A stretch of DNA of 11,418 bases from Alphaproteobacteria bacterium UBA998 (lineage in GTDB: Bacteria; Pseudomonadota; Alphaproteobacteria; Rickettsiales; UBA998). The stretch lies in NCBI GenBank assembly GCA_002291925.1, contig DBAY01000032.1:40985-52402 (forward strand). Direction: 5' to 3'. The translations under genes were made by a program, and so were the position numbers. The first letter of the stretch is position 1. Every line of letters begins with the position of its first letter. Under the pieces are notes generated by a model, which was not told the origin of the DNA, did not search any database, and saw only the letters and a program-made list of their open reading frames with translations. Of the stretch, positions 1 to 5,946 are shown piece after piece.

Positions 1-65
1 GTCATGCTGAACTTGTTTCAGCATCTTTGATAAACAGGCCCTGAAACGAGTTCAGGGCGACAAGG
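1..65. repeat. Double-hairpin intergenic repeat, copy 1
   Basis: Two adjacent small palindromes make up this element. The first is TGCTGAA-cttgt-TTCAGCA (5-23) and the second CCCTGAA-acgag-TTCAGGG. A closely matching copy with a single internal gap and a few substitutions lies at 7378-7440, so this is a dispersed repeat family rather than a one-off structure. The match begins at the first base of the window, so the element may extend further left. It has no coding potential. Its role is unknown; similar short dispersed palindromes in bacteria are usually non-autonomous elements or transcript-end hairpins. Confidence 0.8.
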
Positions 66-73
66 GGAAATAC

Positions 74-172
74 CCGTTATTCCGAACGACCAGAGGGAGG
101 AGGAATCTTTCTAGAAGCAGCCTATTGATAGTATCCCTGTATAAAGATTCCTCACATACGTCGGAAATGACG
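74..172. repeat. Long imperfect inverted repeat upstream of the permease gene
   Basis: A perfect 11-bp inverted repeat, GAGGAATCTTT (100-110) with AAAGATTCCTC (143-153), is flanked by looser outer arms. The outer arms are GTTATTCCGAACG near 76-88 and CGTCGGAAATGAC near 159-171. The roughly 32-base centre is AT-richer than its surroundings. The element ends about 15 bases before the permease start and would form a long hairpin in any transcript entering from the left. It belongs to the general class of GTCATT...AATGAC-bounded palindromes also present elsewhere in the window. Confidence 0.7.
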
Positions 173-185
173 CTATAACAGCCTG

Positions 186-962
186 ATGACCATGCCTGCC
201 CTGCCAGAATCCCTCCTGCTCTTCGGCGCTGCCGCGTTTGCGACGGCGCTGAATGCCGTGGCGGGCGGGGGGACGTTCTTTGCCTTCCCGGTGCTGCTCT
301 TCACGGGCGTGCCGTCCATCGCCGCCAACGCCACCTGCACCATCGCGGTGTGGCCGGGCTCGCTCGCCAGCTTCTTCGCCTATCGCAAGGAATTGCAGGA
401 ACATCGCCAGAACCTGCCATGGATGCTGGCCTTCGCGCTGGTAGGCGGCTGGTTCGGCGCGCAGCAGCTGCTGCACACGCCGGAGGAAACCTTCGAATAC
501 CTCATCCCCTGGCTGCTGCTAGTGGCCACGCTCCTCTTCGCGCGCGGGAAATCGCTCGCGGTACGGATCGGCCAGCTCGCTGAGCGGCACGGCCAGCGCT
601 GGCGCTGGGGCGTATCCATCGCCATCCTCAGCCTAATTTCACTGTATGGCGGCTATTTCGGCGCAGGCATCGGCATCCTCACACTGGCCATGCTCCAGGT
701 GCTCGGCATGCACGACATGCACCGCATGAACGCTCTGAAAACCGCCCTCACCGGGGCCATGAACGCTTCGGCCGTGCTGGCGTTCCTGCTCTCGGGCGTC
801 GTCTACTGGCCTGCCGCCACGGTCATGCTGGCGGGCGGCATTCTCGGCGGCTATGGTGGGGCAAGGCTGGCGCTACGTGTGCCGCAGGTATATCTGCGCC
901 ACTTCGTGATCGGCACGGGCAGCCTGATGACGGCTGCGTTCTTCGTGCGTTATTACCTCTGA
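186..962 (+). CDS. TauE/SafE-family membrane permease (sulfite/sulfonate exporter-like)
   Basis: This 258-aa polytopic inner-membrane protein belongs to the TauE/SafE (DUF81) family, whose characterised members move sulfite, sulfoacetate or other organic anions across the membrane. It shows the family's internal two-fold repeat. The first half carries an N-A-V-A-G-G-G-T-F motif (23-31) followed by A-N-A-T (47-50). The second half carries Y-G-G-Y-F-G-A-G-I-G (154-163) followed by N-A-L-K-T (182-186). About eight hydrophobic segments are visible, and the length is typical. No clear Shine-Dalgarno precedes the ATG at 186, and the in-frame ATG at 192 is an alternative start. The last 10 bases overlap the end of the convergent gene. 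The substrate cannot be told from sequence, as no sulfur-metabolism gene is adjacent. Confidence 0.9.
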   Translation: MTMPALPESLLLFGAAAFATALNAVAGGGTFFAFPVLLFTGVPSIAANATCTIAVWPGSLASFFAYRKELQEHRQNLPWMLAFALVGGWFGAQQLLHTPEETFEYLIPWLLLVATLLFARGKSLAVRIGQLAERHGQRWRWGVSIAILSLISLYGGYFGAGIGILTLAMLQVLGMHDMHRMNALKTALTGAMNASAVLAFLLSGVVYWPAATVMLAGGILGGYGGARLALRVPQVYLRHFVIGTGSLMTAAFFVRYYL

Positions 963-1435
963 AGCCCGGTGCGTCCTGCGGGAAGGTGCACGGGAAGGCC
1001 GAGGCTGCCGCAACGATCCTCTGCCAGGTCAACGACCGCAGGGGCCAATTCCGCCAGCCGCTGGGCGGCGGGCATGGCTTCCAGCTCCATGACACCGTCG
1101 CTGGAAAGTTGCGGTTCTCCCCGCAAAATCCTGCCATCGCGGCATTCAATCTGCACCTGCATCCGTCCCGCAGGGCGGTAGAGCGCCCTCACCTGCCGCA
1201 AGGCCATATGCGCGGTAGCGGGCATCGTGGGCGCAGCCTCCCGGCACATGCGCGCGGGCTCGCCGGAGCCCATGAAGGCCACGGCCGCGTTGATGCTCTG
1301 CAGCTCGGCCATGCGACGGCTTCCATCGCCGCAAAAGATAGCAACGGGATGCTCGGAAGCCTGCGACCCCGTGATCTCTGCCACCATGGCAAGGACACGA
1401 TTGGGAAGGGTGGGGGAACGCTCGCCAGTCGTCAT
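953..1435 (-). CDS. Uncharacterised 160-aa protein
   Basis: I do not recognise this protein. It is 160 aa, apparently cytosolic, with no signal peptide or membrane segment. Four cysteines lie at about 35, 64, 98 and 142. A stretch around 85-120 (alternating V-Q-I-E then R-I-L-R-G-E then V-M-E-L-E) looks like consecutive beta strands, and the rest is Ala/Arg-rich and probably helical. The ATG at 1435 is chosen because GAAAGG lies 9 bases upstream; the longer open frame beyond it runs antisense to the dehydrogenase. The amino-acid mix is protein-like, whereas the opposite strand reads as His/Arg/Gly-rich. It diverges from the dehydrogenase gene and overlaps the permease 3' end by 10 bases, so the two converge without room for a terminator. 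Confidence 0.55.
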   Translation of the reverse strand: MTTGERSPTLPNRVLAMVAEITGSQASEHPVAIFCGDGSRRMAELQSINAAVAFMGSGEPARMCREAAPTMPATAHMALRQVRALYRPAGRMQVQIECRDGRILRGEPQLSSDGVMELEAMPAAQRLAELAPAVVDLAEDRCGSLGLPVHLPAGRTGLQR

Positions 1436-1531
1436 CGGTTTGGCCCTTTCTCTTTTGATGAACGGGTAGCACGGCTGCATGACGGTTTCATGACATTGCA
1501 GGATGATGCCTTTTGCCTTAGCTATTGCTCC

Positions 1532-2896
1532 ATGCTTACCAGCATCAACCCCGCCACTGACGAAGAGATCGGCCGCTACGCGCCGCTCACCGAGGACGCC
1601 CTCGGCGCACGTATCGAGGGCGCAGAAGCCGCATTCCGCCACTGGCGGAACGAGGCGCTGGAGACGCGCGCCGCGCGGCTCGCACGGCTGGCCGAGGTGC
1701 TGCGGCAGGAAAAGGACACCCACGCGCGCCTCATCACCGCTGAGATGGGCAAGACGCTGAAGGAGGCGGGCGATGAGGTGGAGAAATGCGCCACCACCTG
1801 CGATTTTTATGCCCGGCACGGCGAGGCATTTCTCGCCGATGATCCCATTCCCACCGAATCGCACAAAAGTTACGCCAGCTTCCGCCCGCTCGGCATCGTG
1901 CTGGCGGTAATGCCGTGGAATTTCCCGTTCTGGCAGGTGGTCCGCGCCGCCGCTCCCGCCTTGCTCGCGGGCAACGCGATGGTGCTCAAACACGCCTCCA
2001 ACGTGAGCGGCTGTGCGCTGGCGCTGGAGCAGCTTTTCCTGAAGGCTGGTTTTCCAGAGCACCTCTTCACCACCACGCTGGTGGAAAGCTGGCAGGTGGC
2101 AGGCATGATTGCCCACCCGGCCATCCGCGCCGTCACCCTCACCGGCAGCACGCAGGCAGGCCGCAAGGTCGCCGCCGCGGCGGGCGAGCATCTGAAGAAA
2201 AGCGTGATGGAGCTCGGCGGCAGTGACGCCTACGTGGTGCTGCGCGACGCTGACCTCGCCAAAACGGTAGAAACCTGCGTCACCGCGCGACTTATCAATG
2301 CGGGCCAGAGCTGCATCGCCGCCAAGCGCTTCATCGTTGAAGCGCCGCTCTATGATGATTTCGTGGAAGCGATGACGGACGCCTTCCGCCAGATCGTCAT
2401 GGGTCACCCGCTGGAGCCGCAGACCCGCATCGGCCCGATGGCCCGGCGCGATCTGCGTGATGAGCTTCATGACCAAGTGACCCGCAGCGTCAAAGCGGGC
2501 GCGCGCTGCACCATCGGTGGCACCCTCCCCTCCGGCAAGGGCGCGTTCTACCCGACCACCGTATTGGCCGATGTCACCCCCGGCATGGCTGCCTTCGATG
2601 AAGAAACCTTCGGCCCCGTGGCCGCTATCATCCGCGCCCGTGATGAAGCCGACGCCATTGCCCTCGCCAACCGCTCCCCCTTCGGGCTCGGCAGCGCCGT
2701 CTTCACCGAAGACCGCGAACGCGGCGAGCGCATCGCGCGCGACCTGCTGGAGGCAGGCAGTGCGTTCGTGAACCTCTCCGTGCGCTCCGACCCGCGCCTG
2801 CCCTTCGGCGGCGTCAAGGACAGCGGCTATGGGCGCGAGCTGTCATCCTTCGGCATCCGTGAGTTCGTCAATATCAAGGCCGTGCGGGTGGCCTGA
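1532..2896 (+). CDS. sad: Succinate-semialdehyde dehydrogenase, Sad/YneI type
   Basis: This 454-aa cytosolic aldehyde dehydrogenase is predicted to oxidise succinate semialdehyde to succinate with NAD(P)+, the last step of 4-aminobutyrate breakdown. Catalytic elements visible are P-W-N-F-P with Asn130, Lys153 for cofactor binding, the T-G-S-T nucleotide loop (204-207), general base Glu227 in M-E-L-G-G, and nucleophile Cys261 in G-Q-S-C. Recalled similarity to E. coli Sad (YneI) runs throughout, including the G-P-M-A-R-x-D-L-R-D-E-L-H block and the C-terminal G-R-E-L-S-x-F-G block. The frame stays open far upstream, but the start at 1532 puts S-I-N-P-A-T at the N-terminus as in the family. No strong Shine-Dalgarno is seen there. 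It is followed 3 bases later by the MscS-type gene. Other short-chain semialdehydes are possible substrates. Confidence 0.9.
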   Translation: MLTSINPATDEEIGRYAPLTEDALGARIEGAEAAFRHWRNEALETRAARLARLAEVLRQEKDTHARLITAEMGKTLKEAGDEVEKCATTCDFYARHGEAFLADDPIPTESHKSYASFRPLGIVLAVMPWNFPFWQVVRAAAPALLAGNAMVLKHASNVSGCALALEQLFLKAGFPEHLFTTTLVESWQVAGMIAHPAIRAVTLTGSTQAGRKVAAAAGEHLKKSVMELGGSDAYVVLRDADLAKTVETCVTARLINAGQSCIAAKRFIVEAPLYDDFVEAMTDAFRQIVMGHPLEPQTRIGPMARRDLRDELHDQVTRSVKAGARCTIGGTLPSGKGAFYPTTVLADVTPGMAAFDEETFGPVAAIIRARDEADAIALANRSPFGLGSAVFTEDRERGERIARDLLEAGSAFVNLSVRSDPRLPFGGVKDSGYGRELSSFGIREFVNIKAVRVA

Positions 2897-2899
2897 CGC

Positions 2900-4048
2900 A
2901 TGTGGCTGGATTCTTTGGATTTCGCGTGGCATAACACGCTCATGCAAGCCTTCATCGACCTGTTGCCCGAATGGGCGCTCATCAAATGGTACGGCACGGC
3001 CCTGTGGGTGTGGATCGCGCTGCCCCTGCTGTTCGTGACGGCCTACAGCGTCACCTATGTGCTCGGCCGTCTGGCGGATGCAGCGGTGCGCCTGCTGCTG
3101 AAGCGCAAAAAGAACGCGCAGGAAACCGTCCTCGCCCTGCTGCACCCCTTCGAGCTGCTGGCCGCGCTGGCCGTATTCAATACCGGCAAGCAGATTTTCC
3201 CCATTTCCAAAACCATGCGCGGCTACACGGACTTGGGCGCGCTGTTCGTTTCCACCTATGCCGTGGCCTGGCTGTTTTTCGCGCTCTCCAAGGTGCTGAC
3301 CGACCGGCTGGAACGTGCCCTGAAGAAAAAGCAGAAACGTGCCGCGCTCGCCATCCTGCCCTTGCTGCGCCGCTTCCTGCGCGTCACCATCCTCATCCTG
3401 GCCATTCTCTTTCTGCTGCAAAACCTTGGGTTCAACGTAGCCGCGCTGCTGGCCGGTCTCGGCGTGGGCGGTATCGCCATCGCGCTCGCCAGCCAGAAAA
3501 GCATGGAAAACCTCTTTGGCGGCATCATGCTGATCCTCGACCAGCCGGTGCGCGTCGGCGATTACTGCAAGTTCGGCGACAACAAGAGCGGCACGGTGGA
3601 AGATGTCGGCCTGCGTTCCACCCGCGTGCGCACGCCGGACAATACCGTGGTCAGTATCCCGAACAGTGAATTTTCGCAGATGCAGCTGGAGAACTTCGCC
3701 GAGCGCAAGAAGATGATGTTCAAGTCCATCCTCGCCCTGCGCTATGGCACGACCACCGCGCAGGTCAAGCGCATCTCGACCCGCATCGTTGAACTGCTCG
3801 ATGCCACCGGCATGGTGGGGCCGGACCGGCATGTATGCCTCATCAATTTCGGGGCCTATGCGCTGGAGATGGAGGTGTTTGCCTACCTGCTGACCAGCGA
3901 CAATGACAAGTTTCTGCAAATGCGGGAAGAACTGATGCTGAAAATCATGGACATCATCCGCGAGGAGGGCTCCGGCTTCGCCTACCCGTCCCAGACGCTT
4001 TATGTGGAAGGCGATTCATCCTCGCTGACCACCCGCGAGGACGATTAG
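2900..4048 (+). CDS. MscS-family small-conductance mechanosensitive channel
   Basis: This 382-aa inner-membrane protein is predicted to open under membrane tension and release solutes during hypo-osmotic shock. Hydrophobic segments are at about 36-56, 83-96, 111-131 and 160-175. They are followed by the Gly/Ala-rich pore helix at 178-198 that defines the family (A-L-L-A-G-L-G-V-G-G-I-A) and then the E-N-L-F-G-G-I turn (203-209). Next is the beta domain with D-Q-P-V-R-V-G-D (214-221), G-T-V-E-D-V-G (231-237) and I-P-N-S (253-256), then a cytoplasmic alpha/beta domain to the C-terminus. The extra N-terminal helices make it longer than classic E. coli MscS (286 aa) and closer to YnaI-like members. 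It starts 3 bases after the dehydrogenase stop, implying co-transcription. Confidence 0.92.
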   Translation: MWLDSLDFAWHNTLMQAFIDLLPEWALIKWYGTALWVWIALPLLFVTAYSVTYVLGRLADAAVRLLLKRKKNAQETVLALLHPFELLAALAVFNTGKQIFPISKTMRGYTDLGALFVSTYAVAWLFFALSKVLTDRLERALKKKQKRAALAILPLLRRFLRVTILILAILFLLQNLGFNVAALLAGLGVGGIAIALASQKSMENLFGGIMLILDQPVRVGDYCKFGDNKSGTVEDVGLRSTRVRTPDNTVVSIPNSEFSQMQLENFAERKKMMFKSILALRYGTTTAQVKRISTRIVELLDATGMVGPDRHVCLINFGAYALEMEVFAYLLTSDNDKFLQMREELMLKIMDIIREEGSGFAYPSQTLYVEGDSSSLTTREDD

Positions 4049-4129
4049 CAAACCTCACAAAAGATTCGACAAGCGCCTTATCCTGCCTTAATTGTTGCAG
4101 CTGCGAACGCTTGCCTTTGGATAACGCTC

Positions 4130-5464
4130 ATGAAACGACGGTATTTCCTGCCCGCCCTGGCCTCCCTGACCGCCTTCCCCGCCCTGGCCGAAGCCCCGGC
4201 AGCCCCTGTCATCGACAGCGGCAACACGGCGTGGCTGCTGCTCTGCTCGGCGCTGGTGATGCTGATGACGCCCGGCCTCGCCTTCTTCTATGCCGGGATG
4301 GTCAGCCGCAAGAACGTCGTTTCCACCCTGCTGCAAAATTATGTGGCGCTGGCCATCGTGGGCCTTTTGTGGGTCACGGTCGGCTACAGCCTCAGCTTCA
4401 GCGAGGGTAGCCGCTGGATCGGCGGCACCTCAATGGTGCTGCTGCACGGCATCATTAATGATGTCTATGCCGGCGCCAACGTGCCGCACCTCGCCTTCAT
4501 GGCCTTTCAGATGATGTTCGCCATCATCACCCCCGCGCTGATGACTGGCTCCATCGCCGAACGCGTCAACTTCAAGGCATGGATGCTGCTGCTCGGCCTG
4601 TGGAGCCTGTGCGTCTATGTGCCGGTTGCCCACTGGGTCTGGGGTCCCGGCGGCTGGATCGCCACCATGGGCGGCCTCGATTTCGCGGGCGGGCTGGTGG
4701 TGCATATCACAGCGGGCTTCGGCGGGCTGATCGCCGCCATGCTGTTCGGCCGCCGCATCCTGCACCCCATCGAAATGCAGCCCAACAACGTGCCGATGAT
4801 CATGCTCGGCGCGGCGCTGCTGTGGTTCGGCTGGTTCGGCTTCAACGCGGGCTCGGCGCTTACCTCCGGCGCGCTGGCGGCACATGCCTTCGTGCTGACC
4901 TTCGTCGGCGGCGCCACGTCCTTCCTCGCCTGGATGCTGGTGGACTGGGCCCGCACCGGCCGCCCCACCGCCGTCGGCGCGGCGACGGGCATCGTGGTGG
5001 GCCTCGTCACCATCACGCCTGCAGCTGGCTTCGTGACCATCGAGGCCGGGCTGCTGATGTGCACCATCACCGGCGTGGCCTGCAATATGTTCGCCCACTG
5101 GGTAAAAGAGAAAACCCACCTCGACGATTCGCTCGACGTGTTCGCCTGCCACGGCACGGCCGCCGTGCTCGGATCCGTGATGACCGGGATGTTCGCGTCC
5201 TCCGCCGTCAACCCCGCCGTGACCGTGCAGGGCCTGCTTATCAGCGGCGAGACGAAACTCTTCTTCGCTAATCTGATCGGCACGGTGGCCGTGGCCTCCT
5301 ACGCCTTCGCGGTGACCTTTGTGCTCATCAAGCTGGTCAGCCTGTTCATGCCCATCCGCGTCTCCGAGGATATGGAAGATGCCGGTCTTGATGCGTCGCT
5401 GCATGGCGAATCGGCGCACTGGGCGGGCACGCTGGCGCAGAAAATGGCGGGGAAAGCGGCGTAA
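4130..5464 (+). CDS. amtB: Ammonium transporter AmtB
   Basis: This 444-aa Amt/Rh-family channel brings ammonium/ammonia across the inner membrane. A signal peptide is likely at 1-20 (K-R-R, hydrophobic core, A-L-A cleavage site), as in E. coli AmtB, followed by eleven expected membrane helices. Aligning by eye to E. coli AmtB, the functional residues are kept. The pore twin histidines are His192 and His341, the Phe gate Phe126/Phe130 and Phe238, the outer-site Trp171 and Ser242, and the conserved Asp184 in L-D-F-A-G-G. The cytoplasmic tail retains G-L-D-x-x-x-H-G-E (419-427). No glnK/PII gene lies upstream, where one commonly sits. The gene begins 81 bases after the MscS-type gene. A degenerate sigma-54-like element at 4083-4099 may contribute to control. 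Confidence 0.95.
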   Translation: MKRRYFLPALASLTAFPALAEAPAAPVIDSGNTAWLLLCSALVMLMTPGLAFFYAGMVSRKNVVSTLLQNYVALAIVGLLWVTVGYSLSFSEGSRWIGGTSMVLLHGIINDVYAGANVPHLAFMAFQMMFAIITPALMTGSIAERVNFKAWMLLLGLWSLCVYVPVAHWVWGPGGWIATMGGLDFAGGLVVHITAGFGGLIAAMLFGRRILHPIEMQPNNVPMIMLGAALLWFGWFGFNAGSALTSGALAAHAFVLTFVGGATSFLAWMLVDWARTGRPTAVGAATGIVVGLVTITPAAGFVTIEAGLLMCTITGVACNMFAHWVKEKTHLDDSLDVFACHGTAAVLGSVMTGMFASSAVNPAVTVQGLLISGETKLFFANLIGTVAVASYAFAVTFVLIKLVSLFMPIRVSEDMEDAGLDASLHGESAHWAGTLAQKMAGKAA

Positions 5465-5486
5465 GACCCTGCTCCGGATTTCCTGC

Positions 5487-5509
5487 TGACGCTGAACAGG
5501 TCAGCGTCA
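5487..5509 (+). promoter_or_regulatory. Perfect hairpin/palindrome in the gdx leader
   Basis: TGACGCTGA (5487-5495) and TCAGCGTCA (5501-5509) form a perfect 9-bp inverted repeat around a 5-base ACAGG spacer. It lies between the amtB stop and the gdx Shine-Dalgarno (AAGGAG, 5516-5521). No T-run follows on either strand, so it is not an ordinary intrinsic terminator. It could be an RNA hairpin that stabilises or attenuates the transcript, or an operator for a dimeric repressor. Its loop does not match the ACGR loops of guanidine-II riboswitches. Confidence 0.55.
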
Positions 5510-5526
5510 AAGAAAAAGGAGTGCCC

Positions 5527-5847
5527 ATGAGCCTTCCCTGGATTCAGCTGATGGTGGCGGGCCTGCTGGAAGTCGTGTGGGCGATTACCATGAAATACTC
5601 GCAGGGCTTTACGAAATTCGCCCCGAGCGCCGTCACCCTTTTCGCCATGATTCTCAGTTTCTGGCTGCTGGCGCAGGCGACGAAGACGCTGCCCATTGGC
5701 ACCGCCTATGCCGCCTGGGTTGGCATCGGCGCCACCGGTGCGGCGCTGCTCGGCATGGTGCTGCTGGATGAACCCGCCTCCCTCTGGCGCATTTTCTGCC
5801 TGCTGATGATCATCGGCGGCGTGGTCGGGCTGAAACTGCAGGGATAA
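5527..5847 (+). CDS. gdx: SMR-family guanidinium exporter Gdx (SugE)
   Basis: This 106-aa four-helix small multidrug resistance protein works as an antiparallel dimer that exports guanidinium in exchange for protons. Its motifs fit the Gdx/SugE branch rather than EmrE. They are G-L-L-E-V-V-W-A with the central Glu15, M-K-Y-S-Q-G-F (22-28), and L-P-I-G-T-A-Y-A (55-62) followed by W-V-G-I-G-A-T-G-A (64-72). Helices are at roughly 5-23, 33-50, 58-80 and 86-104. The ATG at 5527 is chosen because AAGGAG (5516-5521) sits 5 bases ahead; the GTG at 5521 would overlap that site. It follows amtB by 62 bases on the same strand and is probably partly co-transcribed with it. A few family members export quaternary ammonium compounds instead. 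Confidence 0.92.
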   Translation: MSLPWIQLMVAGLLEVVWAITMKYSQGFTKFAPSAVTLFAMILSFWLLAQATKTLPIGTAYAAWVGIGATGAALLGMVLLDEPASLWRIFCLLMIIGGVVGLKLQG

Positions 5848-5861
5848 ATCATCCTGTCGTC

Positions 5862-5890
5862 ATTCCGGGACGCGTAAGCGTGCCCGGAAT
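5862..5890. repeat. Palindromic intergenic element after gdx
   Basis: ATTCCGGG (5862-5869) is the exact inverse of CCCGGAAT (5883-5890). Inner arms ACGC (5870-5873) and GCGT (5878-5881) extend the stem past one bulged base. A GTC precedes it, giving the GTCATTCC start shared with the other repeats in this window. It sits 14 bases after the gdx stop and would form a stable 3'-end hairpin in that transcript, though no T-run follows. Confidence 0.65.
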
Positions 5891-5904
5891 CTCCTCGCGA
5901 TACG

Positions 5905-5938
5905 AAGAAGATCCTGCGCAGCCTTCGGCTCGCAGGAT
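5905..5938 (-). terminator. GC-rich hairpin, probable rimO terminator
   Basis: ATCCTGCG (5911-5918) pairs exactly with CGCAGGAT (5931-5938), and AGCC (5920-5923) pairs with GGCT (5927-5930) around a TTC loop, leaving one bulged C. Read on the minus strand, the hairpin begins 8 bases beyond the rimO stop and is followed by a short pyrimidine run, TCTTCTTC. The tail is weaker than a classical T-run. On the plus strand it could help end the gdx transcript. The structure may also be a dispersed palindromic repeat that doubles as a terminator. Confidence 0.45.
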
Positions 5939-5946
5939 AACAGGGC

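Noticed and set aside
986..1531. N-terminal extension of the dehydrogenase frame
   Set aside because: The extra 182 codons are His/Arg/Gly-rich, overlap the opposite-strand gene and have no counterpart in the family, whose proteins begin near S-I-N-P-A-T.
1496..1531. Promoter giving a leaderless dehydrogenase mRNA
   Set aside because: TTGCAG is a fair -35, but the matching -10 (TAGCTA) fits only two of six bases, so it cannot be supported.
1436..2476. Upstream extension of the minus-strand frame whose stop is at 953
   Set aside because: It runs antisense to the well-supported dehydrogenase and is a mirror of its codon bias. Only the part below 1435 has a start signal and independent protein character.
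2843..3919. Long minus-strand frame of 358 codons opposite the MscS-type gene
   Set aside because: It is Gln/His/Gly-rich with no recognisable domain and mirrors an unambiguous channel gene.
4430..5419. Long minus-strand frame of 329 codons opposite amtB
   Set aside because: It is extremely His/Gly/Arg-rich and antisense to a gene with all diagnostic residues in place.
5465..5526. Guanidine-II (mini-ykkC) riboswitch before gdx
   Set aside because: Only one stem is present and its ACAGG loop does not fit the required pair of ACGR loops. It is kept as an unexplained hairpin.
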